From an uncultured Odoribacter sp. (GTDB lineage Bacteria; Bacteroidota; Bacteroidia; Bacteroidales; Marinifilaceae): 64,000 bases of DNA. Where the stretch lies: assembly GCA_944321165.1 (NCBI GenBank), contig CALUKE010000002.1, forward strand, positions 248,001 through 312,000, in the 5' to 3' direction. Under the pieces are notes generated by a model that saw only the letters and a list, made by a program, of their open reading frames with translations, was not told where the DNA came from and made no database searches. The translations under genes and the position numbers were made by a program. Shown piece by piece: positions 45,660-55,033 of the stretch (its first letter is position 1; the number at the start of each line of letters is the position of its first letter).

Positions 45660-46892
45660 TTAAAATGCTTCGGTCATGTTCATATAAACACCCCATTTCT
45701 GGCCGGGTTCCTTGCCGATATCAAGGCGGAAATTTTTCCGGGGTTGCAATTGAATTCGGAGTCCGACTCCGTAATTGAGTTTCCATTGTTCCCAATCGGC
45801 CGGTGTTTTTCCAATACTGCCGGTTCCTACCCAGGCAACGGCTCCGAATTTCGACCAAAAGGCTCTTCGGTCGTAAGCTTCCTGCGACATGAACATGTGG
45901 CGGTATTCTACGATACCATAGGCCATCGATTTATCCCGATATTTCCCCCAGGTATAGCCACGCAGATCGAAAGGATTTCCGAAAGAGGGCAATTCACTGT
46001 AGGGAACATCGTCCATGCCGATCTGGCTTTTGGCGGTCCAGGCCAAAGTGCTCCGGCGGTTGAAAACCTGGTGGAACTGCCTGTATTCCAATTCCAGCAT
46101 CTCGTAATTATAGTCTCCTCCCAGGTATTTGCCGTAAAGGGTACCCATGGCGCTCAGAAAGACGCCAGTATAAGGGGTGGCTACATCATCCCGGGTATCG
46201 TATTGGAAAAGAGTACCGATGCCGATATTGTGATAGCGTTTACCGAATTTTTGAATGGCTGGATCCGATTCCATCCAACCGGTCAGATCCTTGATGCGGT
46301 TGTAGTTGAAATCCAATAGGGTACCGGCATATATATGAGGTTTGATTTCCCAGACAAACCGGGGAAAGAACTGAAAAGTGGCTTTGTGAAAAGTGACAGA
46401 GTCTTTTCCGTATTCATCCTTTAGTTTTTCGGCGGTTTGGATGGCATCGTAACCGACTCCGTAATAGTTGGCCGGTTCGGTGCGATAGCCGTACTTGATG
46501 TAGATACGGAATTTATTCTCGTTGAAGAATAAAGTTCCGGCACCGGCAGCGACAAAAGTACCGTTGATGGATATGTTGAAACCGACAGGAATAAAAGAGC
46601 GTTGACTGATGGTATCCGACTGGTTCATTCGGAATGTCATCAATAGGGCTCCTCCGACACCGAGTGAAGCTTCCGGATTGTATGAAGGGCCTCCCAATAC
46701 GGATATCCATACTTTTTTGTGGGCACGGATGGAATCCCGTTTTTGCTGACGGGCAAATTGTTTCAGCTGGCACATGGTCCAGGTCTCATTTGTGATGGCG
46801 GAATCCCGGGCGATGATATTTGAGTCTGTATCCTGTTGACTGAAAGCAGGTTGTGCTGCCAGAAGAATCAGTGCAAAAAATAGTATTTTCAT
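45660..46892 (-). CDS. BamA/TamA-family outer-membrane barrel protein (surface antigen type)
   Basis: This 410-residue protein has a signal peptide (MKILFFALILLAAQPAFSQ) and a 16-strand-like barrel of the Omp85 C-terminal type (VSVLGGPSYNPEASLGVGGAL, YDTRDDVATPYTGVFLSAMG, FDLRGYTWGKYRDKSMAYG, GVGLRIQLQPRKNFRLDIG). No POTRA domains are present, unlike BamA itself, which is about twice as long. The family may secrete or insert an envelope partner. It is co-transcribed with the MATE gene. The start is ATG 46892; a TTG two codons upstream is possible. Confidence 0.85.
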   Translation of the reverse strand: MKILFFALILLAAQPAFSQQDTDSNIIARDSAITNETWTMCQLKQFARQQKRDSIRAHKKVWISVLGGPSYNPEASLGVGGALLMTFRMNQSDTISQRSFIPVGFNISINGTFVAAGAGTLFFNENKFRIYIKYGYRTEPANYYGVGYDAIQTAEKLKDEYGKDSVTFHKATFQFFPRFVWEIKPHIYAGTLLDFNYNRIKDLTGWMESDPAIQKFGKRYHNIGIGTLFQYDTRDDVATPYTGVFLSAMGTLYGKYLGGDYNYEMLELEYRQFHQVFNRRSTLAWTAKSQIGMDDVPYSELPSFGNPFDLRGYTWGKYRDKSMAYGIVEYRHMFMSQEAYDRRAFWSKFGAVAWVGTGSIGKTPADWEQWKLNYGVGLRIQLQPRKNFRLDIGKEPGQKWGVYMNMTEAF

Positions 46893-46903
46893 GATCAATA
46901 TTT

Positions 46904-46935
46904 ATATGCCAAATTTACGGCAAAATTTGGCATAT
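46904..46935 (-). promoter_or_regulatory. Palindrome overlapping the -7 element of the BamA-like gene
   Basis: A perfect 13-base inverted repeat ATATGCCAAATTT/AAATTTGGCATAT (46904-46916 and 46923-46935) has a six-base spacer. The minus strand reads TAAATTTG at 46917-46910, a TAnnTTTG match about 18 bases before the start, inside the palindrome. It may act as an operator, a terminator of the upstream M60 gene, or both. Confidence 0.5.
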
Positions 46936-46968
46936 TTTTCATTCCGTGAGTTAAATTATCATTACTCC

Positions 46969-49815
46969 TTATTTCGAACTGCATTCTATTCGTTCGCCAT
47001 CGGCCTGTACCGCATATATCTGGGTTCCGTCGATGGATATGGAGGAGGGTACGGTGAAACGGAAGAAATTGGAGAAATAGAGCAGCTGACCGTCTTTTCT
47101 CACTTCGAAGGCTACTGCTTCGTCTCCGTCAGTGATGCTGATTTGTTGTCCAGAATGACTGTAATATACTGTTTTGCTGATTTTTACATTTTCTTTGAAC
47201 TGGGTGTAATATCCCACATCGCCTACCTGATAGTTTCCGATGCCCACATCACCGTTTTTACGGTCTTCCAGGTAATAGAAGGCATGTTTGGGAGCGGGGA
47301 ATTGGGCCATGTAGTCTTTGGCTTCCTGTATCATCGTTTCTGTCACTTTGTATTTCCAACTGCCGTATTGTTCGATGGTTTCGTCTACCGGTTCGAAAAA
47401 TCCCCACATTTCGAAGAAGTCTGTCAGGTTTTCGTTGGCGGCCTGACTGGCTTTCATGGCGAATTTCAGTTGGCCGGCACCGGGATCCGATTCAATGATG
47501 CGATCTTCTCGTAGTAGTTTGAACAGTGTCTGCCAGAAATCGGTTTTGTAACCACAGCGGTGGTAGTAGTTCCACAACTGCCAGTTCATACGCATGTGGA
47601 TTTCGGTATCTTCGTTTTGGTGGGTGGCACTACCCATATTCCACCAGGCTTGTTTCTTTTCGCAGCGTGCGGTGGCCAGGGCACTCAGTTCACTGCCTCG
47701 TGAACAATATTTGCCCAGTTTGTAAAGAATATAATTGGAGAAAAGGTTGTTTGACGATTCGGTCGATCCCGGCCAGTTGATGGCCTGCTGGTGGATGTGG
47801 CCGATTTCGTGTGCCGGTCCCCAGGCATTGTCTTTCGCTGCCATTACTTTGCTTTTCAACAGGATGTTATCCAAATAGGTGTAGACAAAGGCGATCCGGT
47901 AATCCGATGCCCACATGTAACTTCCTTCGGGTGAAATGGCGAAAAGATGGTTGTTGACTTGTGAGGGGCGTACCTCTTCGATCCCCATCAATTCCTGCTG
48001 CCATCCGATGATGTCATCCCATAGTGTAATAGCTGAAAGGATATTTTGAGGCACAGCCTGTTTCATTTGTTCACGGTGGAAGTAAAACATAATGCGTTCT
48101 CCACGTACACAGAAATATTTGTAACTGGCTTTTTCAATGAGTTCCTGGTATTTTTCGTTGGTCTGGTGGGTTTTCAAATCGAAAAAACCGCTTACCTTGC
48201 CGCTTCCCGGGGCGATGTGTACGGTGATGGGTTTGGCATTCGCATCGAGCAGGTTGGCTGTATACATCAGGAAAAGCATGCCGGTTTGTGAGAAGCCTAC
48301 TTTGTTCACACCTTCCTGTAAGAAACGAGTTTCTCCGCTGGCAGCAGTCTGTACATAGCTGTTGGTTCCGTCGCTGGTTTGTTCTTCTCCGATACATTGT
48401 ATGGACAACGAGTTGCCGTAGGTATCTCCAACAAGGATCACCAGTGAATCTCCCGGTTCTACGTAGATACCGGTCGGGTTGTCCAGGTTGCTGTAGCGTT
48501 TGGTCATCAGTTTGCTGGCCCATTCCTCTACGTTGCTGTATGGCTGGTAGGACCGGATACGGAATTCTTTCTCCCATGGATCATAGGTGTTGTTGCGCAG
48601 CATGGTGGCAAGTTTGCCGAAATATCCGGGCAATGCATTGATCTGTTTTTCTGTCGCATCCGCTCTCACTTCGGAGCAGGTGAGGTCGGTAAACACCGCC
48701 AACAGCTGTTTGTCGAGGGTTTTATCTGTATTTTTCTGGTAAAATTCCATTTCATCACAGCTGACAAATCCTCCCAAGCCGGATTTGACGCTGAATTTGA
48801 TTTTGGTAACTTTTTGGAGTGTTTGTTTGAAATCTACCCGGCTGGCAGCATTCTGCATCTTGAAGTCATAGCTTCCCTGTAATTGGTATTCGGGTTCACT
48901 TTCGGTGGCGGTGTAAATATCCACTTCTCCGAAATTTCCGTTTCCGCTTCTGGTGTAGTAAATCAGGTAGTCCAGGTCGGGTTTCTGGTCGAAGAAGTAT
49001 TCCAGGGTGACCGGAAAGGCGGCAAGCTGTTGCCAGATAGAGTGATACGGTTGCCCTTCAGAACCGAATTTACCGTCAAAACTGTTTTCAATGCCTTGGT
49101 TGGGTTGATGTTCGCTGGCTTTTCCGCTGGTCGGTACTACTTTGATATCTCCTTCTATGATGACATCGCCGATATCAGTGCTTTTGCCTTCCTGAACAAT
49201 GGTACAAACGGCTTTTATCTCTGCCGGTCCGGTATAGGTGATGGCGGCGTTTCGTTTTTCACTGGAAGGATTGGCATCTACTGTGTACAGGTGATCTTGA
49301 TTGCTCAGTGCATGGGTATGGGGCATTTCGTGAATCCAGTCACAGTCTTCGGAAAAGAGAGTGGTATATTCTACATTGGCGGTGATGGTGATACGGAGTT
49401 CTCCGCCTTCGGCTGCTATGGTCTGGGTCGCTTCTTTTATCAGAATGGTCGGACCGTAACCCAATTGCCGTACCTGAATGGTATAGTTGGTTACCGCTGA
49501 TTGTACCGTGATGGTAGCAGTACGTGTTTCCGCTTCTTCGCTGGCCAGTACGCTGATGTGGATACTGGAAGAAGAAGGGGCTGTTTGTTCCTGTTCAACC
49601 AAACACCAGGGTTGATCGGAACTGACACTCCATTGTGACAATTCCAGGTTGGAACTGATCGGAATAATCACGGACGAGGCATCTTGATTGAAATCTTGTG
49701 TCAGATAGGAAGTTTCGATTTCGAATACAGGTATGCTTTCCATTTTTTCCTTTTTGCACGAGACAAACCATAGAATGCTGCATAAACAAAAGCTGATAAA
49801 AAGTCGTTTTTTCAT
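46969..49815 (-). CDS. M60-family metallopeptidase with BACON and discoidin-like domains
   Basis: This 948-residue lipoprotein has lipobox FVSC (Cys20). Two N-terminal BACON domains (about 25-205; SQWSVSSDQPWCLVEQEQTA and ILIKEATQTIAAEGGELRIT) probably bind carbohydrate or mucin. A discoidin-like (F5/8 type C) domain follows (about 225-370). The M60 catalytic domain has the zinc site HEIGHIHQQ near residue 668 and a downstream Glu, with typical WASDYRIAFVYTY. M60 enzymes cleave mucin-type glycoproteins. The protein is probably exposed on the surface, supporting a mucosal habitat. The C-terminal portion is beta-rich. Confidence 0.9.
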   Translation of the reverse strand: MKKRLFISFCLCSILWFVSCKKEKMESIPVFEIETSYLTQDFNQDASSVIIPISSNLELSQWSVSSDQPWCLVEQEQTAPSSSSIHISVLASEEAETRTATITVQSAVTNYTIQVRQLGYGPTILIKEATQTIAAEGGELRITITANVEYTTLFSEDCDWIHEMPHTHALSNQDHLYTVDANPSSEKRNAAITYTGPAEIKAVCTIVQEGKSTDIGDVIIEGDIKVVPTSGKASEHQPNQGIENSFDGKFGSEGQPYHSIWQQLAAFPVTLEYFFDQKPDLDYLIYYTRSGNGNFGEVDIYTATESEPEYQLQGSYDFKMQNAASRVDFKQTLQKVTKIKFSVKSGLGGFVSCDEMEFYQKNTDKTLDKQLLAVFTDLTCSEVRADATEKQINALPGYFGKLATMLRNNTYDPWEKEFRIRSYQPYSNVEEWASKLMTKRYSNLDNPTGIYVEPGDSLVILVGDTYGNSLSIQCIGEEQTSDGTNSYVQTAASGETRFLQEGVNKVGFSQTGMLFLMYTANLLDANAKPITVHIAPGSGKVSGFFDLKTHQTNEKYQELIEKASYKYFCVRGERIMFYFHREQMKQAVPQNILSAITLWDDIIGWQQELMGIEEVRPSQVNNHLFAISPEGSYMWASDYRIAFVYTYLDNILLKSKVMAAKDNAWGPAHEIGHIHQQAINWPGSTESSNNLFSNYILYKLGKYCSRGSELSALATARCEKKQAWWNMGSATHQNEDTEIHMRMNWQLWNYYHRCGYKTDFWQTLFKLLREDRIIESDPGAGQLKFAMKASQAANENLTDFFEMWGFFEPVDETIEQYGSWKYKVTETMIQEAKDYMAQFPAPKHAFYYLEDRKNGDVGIGNYQVGDVGYYTQFKENVKISKTVYYSHSGQQISITDGDEAVAFEVRKDGQLLYFSNFFRFTVPSSISIDGTQIYAVQADGERIECSSK

Positions 49816-50140
49816 GGTGTTTGTTTTAGGAAAATATTTATTGTGGAAACGAAGATAGTGAAAGAAAATGAGATTGTATTGAATTTTTTGTATTTATTCT
49901 GTTAGAAGCTTGCTTGAACAGCGACAGAAAATCTATGTGTAAATGGATCTGTAAAAGAAGATTTTTTGATTTGAATACCGCTCATAAAATAAAGTTATGG
50001 CCGAAACCCTGATTGTTTTTTATGGATATATTTACTCATTTTAAATGGTAAAAAAATCTTGTCGATCCGTTTTGTGGCATTACTTGATGAAATTTTACTA
50101 TTTTTGTTTTTAAATAGTAAATGATCTAATTGAAAAGACA
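49816..50140. other. Divergent intergenic region M60 / yqeY
   Basis: This 325-base gap is AT-rich. It holds a near-match of the -7 element for the M60 gene (minus strand TATCTTCG at 49857-49850) and one for yqeY (50099-50106). I see no conserved RNA or repeat in it. Confidence 0.6.
50099..50106 (+). promoter_or_regulatory. -7 element of the yqeY-like gene
   Basis: TATTTTTG matches TAnnTTTG, 34 bases before the start codon; TTTG at 50071-50074 is a weak -33 candidate with longer spacing. Confidence 0.4.
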
Positions 50141-50590
50141 ATGACGATAGAAGAAAAAGTGAATGAGGGCATCAAGAATGCAATGAAGGCCCATGATAAA
50201 ATTCGTCTGGAGACGATGAGAAATATCAAGAAAGTGATTTTGGAGGCAAAAACACGTCCGGGAGCAAACGATCAGATCGATGATGCGGAATGCATCAAGC
50301 TGATCCAGAAACTGGCCAAGCAGGGCAAGGAATCGGCAGAGATCTACAAGCAGCAGGGACGGGAAGATCTGTATGAGCAGGAGAGCGGACAGGTGGCCGT
50401 GTTGGAAGAGTTTCTGCCCAAGCAGTTGACGGAGACCGAGTTGACGGAGGCTTTGCAGGCTATTATTGCAGAAGTGGGGGCAACATCGGCCAAGGAGATG
50501 GGAAAAGTGATGGGCGTAGCCACAAAGCGGTTGGCTGGCTTGGCAGACGGCAAAGTCATTTCAGCGAAAGTGAAAGAGTTGCTGGGATAA
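50141..50590 (+). CDS. GatB/YqeY-domain protein
   Basis: This 149-residue cytosolic helical protein is of the YqeY family, related to the C-terminal tRNA-binding domain of GatB. Typical segments are KVNEGIKNAMKAHDKIRLET, SAEIYKQQGREDLYEQESGQ, EFLPKQLTETELTEAL and KEMGKVMGVATKRL. Function is thought to involve tRNA-dependent amidation or RNA binding. It is convergent with the dGTPase gene. Confidence 0.93.
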   Translation: MTIEEKVNEGIKNAMKAHDKIRLETMRNIKKVILEAKTRPGANDQIDDAECIKLIQKLAKQGKESAEIYKQQGREDLYEQESGQVAVLEEFLPKQLTETELTEALQAIIAEVGATSAKEMGKVMGVATKRLAGLADGKVISAKVKELLG

Positions 50591-50602
50591 TCTTCCCAGC
50601 TT

Positions 50603-51955
50603 TTATTTGATTTCCGGCAAATCGATTCCCTTGATTTTCCGATAGAGATTGAGAGCATAGGAATCGGTCATGCCGGAAACATAGTCTACGACGGTTTGGA
50701 TCTTGGTATACATGGAATCGTCCGGACTGACCTGATATTGTTCGGGCATGACGGAGAGTATATTGCGGGCATAGTAAGTGCCGGGTTTCAAGACCGCATC
50801 GGTATATTCTTTCAGAATGGTGCCCAGGATTTTGAAACCGGCGATCTGAATTTGTGTAACCATATTGGTGTGGTAGATTCGTCCATAGGCCAGGTGGGTG
50901 CAGGCCTCATAGGCTGTTTTGTTGGCACCGTCGAGCTGTTTGATGAGGGTGCTGTTGAATTCTCCGCTCATAATGGCGTCGTAGTGCCGACAGAAAATGT
51001 CTGCACAGGCATTGATCAGTTTGTTGATAATGCCGGCCCTCAGAAAAGCGATCCGTTCGTTTTTGTCGGTGACAACTTTAAAGGTGCGGGAGATGATCTT
51101 CAAGTCTTCCTTGTCTTCAGTTTTATCGTAAAAACTTTCCAGAATCTGTACTGTTTCGTCGTATGACAGGATGCGCAGTTTATGCGAGTCCTCGATGTCC
51201 ATGATCTGATAGCAGATGTCGTCGGCAGCCTCGACAAGATATACCAGCGGGTGTCGGGCGTATTGCAGCGGATGATCGCTGAGTTGGCGGATGCCCAGTT
51301 CCTCGGCTACCTGACGGAAGATTTCTTTTTCACTCTGAAAAAAACCGTATTTGAATCCTTTGGGATTGGCTTTGGTCGATTCGAAGGGATATTTGACGAT
51401 GGTGGCCAAGGTGGTATAGGTCATGGTGTATCCTCCCGGACGGCGACCGTTGAAACTGTGGGTCAGCAGGCGGAAGGTATTGGCATTGCCTTCGAAATGG
51501 CTCAGGTCGTTCCATTCTTCGTCGGAAAGTAATTTTTTGAGATATAACCCTTCTCCTTCGCTGAAAAAGTATGAGATGGCTTCTTCTCCGGAGTGCCCGA
51601 AAGGCGGATTGCCCAGATCGTGAGCCAGACAACCGGTGCTGACGATGGTACCGATCTCTTCCAGTATTTCGGGATTGTCGATTTTTACTTTCTGCTGCTT
51701 TAGAAACTGGCTGATTTTATTTCCCAAAGAACGTCCTACGCTGGCGACTTCCAGACTGTGAGTCAGACGGTTATGTACGAAGATGTTGCCGGGCAGGGGA
51801 AATACCTGGGTTTTGTTTTGCAAGCGACGGAAAGGAGAGGAAAATATCAGCCGGTCGTAATCCCGTTGAAATTGCGAACGGTCGTGGGAATGAAACAGGG
51901 AGGTCGTGTTCCCCGGATGGTAGCGTCGGGCTGACAGAAGTTGGTTCCAATCCAT
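50603..51955 (-). CDS. dgt: Deoxyguanosinetriphosphate triphosphohydrolase
   Basis: This 450-residue HD-domain enzyme hydrolyses dGTP (or other dNTPs) to the nucleoside and triphosphate. The N-terminus shows FQRDYDRLIFSSPFRRLQNK, then HD metal ligands RLTHSLEVASVGRSL and CLAHDLGNPPFGHSGEEAI. The later LVEAADDICYQIMDIEDSHK carries the final Asp ligand. Length is normal. It converges on yqeY with 12 bases between stops and lies downstream of a strong terminator that isolates it from the CoA-transferase gene. Confidence 0.94.
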   Translation of the reverse strand: MDWNQLLSARRYHPGNTTSLFHSHDRSQFQRDYDRLIFSSPFRRLQNKTQVFPLPGNIFVHNRLTHSLEVASVGRSLGNKISQFLKQQKVKIDNPEILEEIGTIVSTGCLAHDLGNPPFGHSGEEAISYFFSEGEGLYLKKLLSDEEWNDLSHFEGNANTFRLLTHSFNGRRPGGYTMTYTTLATIVKYPFESTKANPKGFKYGFFQSEKEIFRQVAEELGIRQLSDHPLQYARHPLVYLVEAADDICYQIMDIEDSHKLRILSYDETVQILESFYDKTEDKEDLKIISRTFKVVTDKNERIAFLRAGIINKLINACADIFCRHYDAIMSGEFNSTLIKQLDGANKTAYEACTHLAYGRIYHTNMVTQIQIAGFKILGTILKEYTDAVLKPGTYYARNILSVMPEQYQVSPDDSMYTKIQTVVDYVSGMTDSYALNLYRKIKGIDLPEIK

Positions 51956-51981
51956 GGCGGTTGATTTGAGCTAAAAGGAAA

Positions 51982-52024
51982 GCAAAAGACAAAGAGACAC
52001 CGTACAGTGCTCTTTGTCTTTTGC
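51982..52024 (-). terminator. Strong hairpin terminator of the CoA-transferase gene
   Basis: A perfect 15-base stem GCAAAAGACAAAGAG/CTCTTTGTCTTTTGC surrounds a 13-base loop. It lies 14 bases beyond the CoA-transferase stop. The A-rich arm gives a U-rich 3' side in minus-strand RNA. Confidence 0.7.
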
Positions 52025-52037
52025 CTCGGTTATCATG

Positions 52038-53345
52038 TTATTTGGTAACGAAATGGAAATGGCTACCGAAACGTTCGAAAGCAGCTTTATCCAATTCTTC
52101 CTGACATTGTGGAGCTGCAATGGCAATCAATGCTTTGGCTCGATCCTGCATGGTTTTTCCGTACAGATCGGCAACTCCGTATTCTGTTACGACATAATGA
52201 ACATCAAAACGGGTGGTTACTACACCGGCTCCATTCAACAGGGTCGGGCTGATTTTACTGATGCCCTTGGCGGTTACGGCCGGCATGGCAATGATGGGCT
52301 TTCCACCTTCACTGGCTGCCGCTCCCCGGATGAAATCCAATTGACCGCCGCAACCGCTGTAGAATTTACAGCCTAATGAGTCGGCATTGACCTGACCGGT
52401 CAAATCGATGGACAGAGCCGAGTTGATTGCGGTCATCTTCGGTTGTTGAGCGATGATGTACGGATCGTTGGTGTAACCGACATCCATCATGGCTACTGCC
52501 GGGTTGTCATCGATAAAATCATACACCTCTTTGGATCCCATCAGGAAGGTAGAAACGATTTTGCCTTTGTCGTATTTTTTGTTTTTATTGTTGATCACTC
52601 CTTTGTAATAGAGAGGCAGTACTCCGTCGGCAAACATTTCCGTGTGTATACCCAGGTTTTTGTGGTTGCCGAGTTGTGACAGTACAGCGTTCGGAATGGC
52701 TCCGATTCCCATCTGCAGACAGGCACCGTCTTCGATCAGGGCGGCACAGTTTTTACCGATCTGAATATCCTGTTCAGAAGGTTGTGCCGGTTTGGCTTCG
52801 ATCAGCGGGGTATCGTCTTCGCAGAAGATATCTATATCGGACAATTTGATGATGGCATCCCCCCAGGCCCGTGGAACGTTGGGATTGATGACTGCGATAA
52901 CGGTCTTGGCATTCTGTACGGCAGCCAGGGTGGCATCGACAGAGGTACCCATAGATACATATCCGTGTTTGTCGGGCGGGCATACCTGAATCATGGCAAC
53001 ATCTACCGGTGTGATACCCATCCGGATCAGTTTCTGGGTTTCGCTCAGGTGTACCGGGATATAGTCGGCCCAGCCGTCCTGGGTGGCCTTGCGGACATTA
53101 TGGCCCACGAAGAATGATTCCAGTTGGAATACACCTTCGAATTCCTGTTCTGCATAAGGAGCAGCACCTTCGGTGTGAAGATGTTGTAATTTGATGTTTT
53201 TCAGCTCTCCGGCACGTCCACGGGCACACAATGCCTGGATCAATCCCTGAGGAGCACAAGCTACGCTGTGAATATGAATCCGGTCGCCGGATTTTACCAC
53301 TTTGACAGCTTCTTCGAATGATACTGTTTTTATACCTTGATACAT
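52038..53345 (-). CDS. Acetyl-CoA hydrolase / CoA-transferase family protein
   Basis: This 435-residue enzyme belongs to family I CoA-transferases of the 4-hydroxybutyrate/butyryl-CoA:acetate type. Typical sequence is VACAPQGLIQALC, DKHGYVSMGTSVDATLAA, LQMGIGAIPNAVL, GCGGQLDFIRGAAAS and VVTEYGVADLYGKTM. It exchanges CoA between short-chain acyl-CoAs and acetate or succinate in fermentation. Butyrate, propionate and succinate acceptors cannot be distinguished by eye. Together with Rnf it supports a fermentative anaerobe. Confidence 0.9.
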   Translation of the reverse strand: MYQGIKTVSFEEAVKVVKSGDRIHIHSVACAPQGLIQALCARGRAGELKNIKLQHLHTEGAAPYAEQEFEGVFQLESFFVGHNVRKATQDGWADYIPVHLSETQKLIRMGITPVDVAMIQVCPPDKHGYVSMGTSVDATLAAVQNAKTVIAVINPNVPRAWGDAIIKLSDIDIFCEDDTPLIEAKPAQPSEQDIQIGKNCAALIEDGACLQMGIGAIPNAVLSQLGNHKNLGIHTEMFADGVLPLYYKGVINNKNKKYDKGKIVSTFLMGSKEVYDFIDDNPAVAMMDVGYTNDPYIIAQQPKMTAINSALSIDLTGQVNADSLGCKFYSGCGGQLDFIRGAAASEGGKPIIAMPAVTAKGISKISPTLLNGAGVVTTRFDVHYVVTEYGVADLYGKTMQDRAKALIAIAAPQCQEELDKAAFERFGSHFHFVTK

Positions 53346-53392
53346 AATTTGTTATATTAGATTAAATTCGTTGATTCACACACACCGGTGTT

Positions 53393-53902
53393 TTATTTGT
53401 ATTTCTGGATCAGATTTTTAATGACTTCCGGAGTCAGTTCATGTCCTTGCAATGTCGGAAATCCTTCCCAGCGTACGATGCCTTTCGGATCAATGACGAT
53501 TACGTGAGGAATCCCCTTGATTTCCAGTGTTTTGTTCATGGTTTTCTGGGTGTCGATGGCGGAGTAATACTCAATCACCGGATCCTTCATGGATTTGACC
53601 TTTTCGGCTGATTCGTCGGAAATACCGATAACCACTACGTCTTTGGCAAATTCCTTTGCAATTTTGTTGAGTTCCGGAATGGCTTGACGGCAAGGTCCGC
53701 ACCAGGTAGCCCAAAAGTCGATAATCACGAATTTTCCTTTGGTATCGGGTTTTTGGGAGATCCATTCTTCTACGGTCAGTTCCGGGGCCTTCTGGTTTAG
53801 AAAGGACTTTGCCCATAATTTTTTGCCATTGTTACTTTCCTGCGCATAGCTGAATGCACTCAACAGTATCAATGAAAGTAGAATAATTGTGTTTTTCATC
53901 AT
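53393..53902 (-). CDS. TlpA-like periplasmic thioredoxin
   Basis: This 169-residue protein has a signal peptide (MKNTIILLSLILLSAFSYAQ) and one thioredoxin fold with active site WCGPC (Cys68 and Cys71). The surrounding DFWATWCGPCRQAIPEL, the cis-Pro segment KGIPHVIVIDPKGIV and the FPTLQGHEL tail are typical of TlpA/ResA proteins. It reduces or isomerises disulphides in the envelope. No cytochrome biogenesis genes are adjacent. Two adjacent ATG codons could start it. Confidence 0.92.
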   Translation of the reverse strand: MMKNTIILLSLILLSAFSYAQESNNGKKLWAKSFLNQKAPELTVEEWISQKPDTKGKFVIIDFWATWCGPCRQAIPELNKIAKEFAKDVVVIGISDESAEKVKSMKDPVIEYYSAIDTQKTMNKTLEIKGIPHVIVIDPKGIVRWEGFPTLQGHELTPEVIKNLIQKYK

Positions 53903-53930
53903 TTTGTGTATTTAACTTTTTTCGTTCAAA

Positions 53931-54380
53931 TTATCTTTTCATGGCTCTATCCATGTCTTTTTTGGCATCTTTCAACTTCAGGCTTTCCCGTTTGTCGTAC
54001 TCTTTCTTTCCTTTGGCCAAGGCGATGCGGAGTTTGGCATATCCTTTTTCATTCAGAAAGACTCTGATTGGTACGATGGTCAAACCGCTCTCTTTTACTT
54101 TGCGTTGCAGTTTGACCAGTTCTTTGTGGGTGAGCAGCAGTTTCCTTTCCCTTTTTTCATCGTGATTGTAATAGGTCCCCCATTTATATTCGGCGATATG
54201 CATACCTTTGACCCAGAGTTCTCCCCGGTTGAAAAAGCAGTAGGAATCGACCAAACTGGCTTTCCCTGCCCGAATGGATTTGATTTCGGTTCCTGTCAGT
54301 ACAATTCCTGCATTGTATTCTTCGAGAAATTCGTAATCGAAAGAGGCCCGTTTATTGCGTATGTTGATTTCGTTTGCCAT
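53931..54380 (-). CDS. smpB: SsrA-binding protein
   Basis: This 149-residue cytosolic protein binds tmRNA and delivers it to stalled ribosomes for trans-translation. Family hallmarks are [40 protein letters not shown] and [20 protein letters not shown]. The basic C-terminal tail ([20 protein letters not shown]) is the part that mimics an anticodon stem. It lies ten bases downstream of the Yip1-like gene. No tmRNA was identified in the window. Confidence 0.96.
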   Translation of the reverse strand: MANEINIRNKRASFDYEFLEEYNAGIVLTGTEIKSIRAGKASLVDSYCFFNRGELWVKGMHIAEYKWGTYYNHDEKRERKLLLTHKELVKLQRKVKESGLTIVPIRVFLNEKGYAKLRIALAKGKKEYDKRESLKLKDAKKDMDRAMKR

Positions 54381-54390
54381 GATGTAAGCA

Positions 54391-54969
54391 TTAAATGTTA
54401 AAGGCAGAGATACCGAACAGGATCATAAGCAATTGATGGATAATGACCGGCATGCAGATAATAGACAAGGAGCAGATTACCATGACGTTGGTTTTTTGTT
54501 TGGGCTGTAATCCGGGTATCTGGTGCAGGCCTTTGTAAAGGGTGCGGATGAAAATGAAACTGGCCAGGGAGAACAGCTGTCCTAAAAAAGCGTTGCCAAA
54601 GGCATTTCCGATGCTGTGAAAGAGAATGAAAATACCTCCGCTGTACACGGTCAGATTCAGCGCCAGATGAGTTTCGAACGAGAATTGCCGGCACAGATAT
54701 TCCCGGGTGAGAAGAAAAGCCAGCCAGTTGCCGCCAAGCATGGCAATCAGATTGATCAACGCCAAACCCAAGGCTTGCCAGAAGCCGCAATAAAACAGCT
54801 CAATGAGTAATATCAACAGGGAAACGATCCCCGTGATGGGGAAAAGGTAATTCCGATAAAGTTTTTTTTCGGAATTCTTTTCGTTTAAAACCCTTGGCCA
54901 AATGCTGTCTGGATAGATCAGCATTTGTTTGGTTATATTGTATATGTATTTCAAATCGATCTTTTTCAT
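54391..54969 (-). CDS. Yip1-like integral membrane protein
   Basis: This 192-residue protein has a short N-terminal cytosolic segment ([20 protein letters not shown]), then five predicted transmembrane helices from about residue 48. The pattern [19 protein letters not shown] followed by a helix bundle resembles the bacterial Yip1 family. Function is unknown. ATG 54969 is preferred over an upstream TTG. It lies ten bases before smpB on the same strand, an apparent two-gene unit. Confidence 0.72.
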   Translation of the reverse strand: MKKIDLKYIYNITKQMLIYPDSIWPRVLNEKNSEKKLYRNYLFPITGIVSLLILLIELFYCGFWQALGLALINLIAMLGGNWLAFLLTREYLCRQFSFETHLALNLTVYSGGIFILFHSIGNAFGNAFLGQLFSLASFIFIRTLYKGLHQIPGLQPKQKTNVMVICSLSIICMPVIIHQLLMILFGISAFNI

Positions 54970-55033
54970 GGCTGACAAAAATACCTAATTTTCTCGAAAA
55001 ACACAGGAATTTTTGAAGATTCATTTTTTAGAA

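Noticed and set aside
45660..46892. Assignment of the BamA-like gene as bamA itself
   Set aside because: It lacks all POTRA domains and is about half the length of BamA.
46891..47514. Long open frame (about 207 codons) antisense to the M60 peptidase gene
   Set aside because: It lies opposite a well-supported gene, has no recognisable domain and reflects reverse-strand codon bias.
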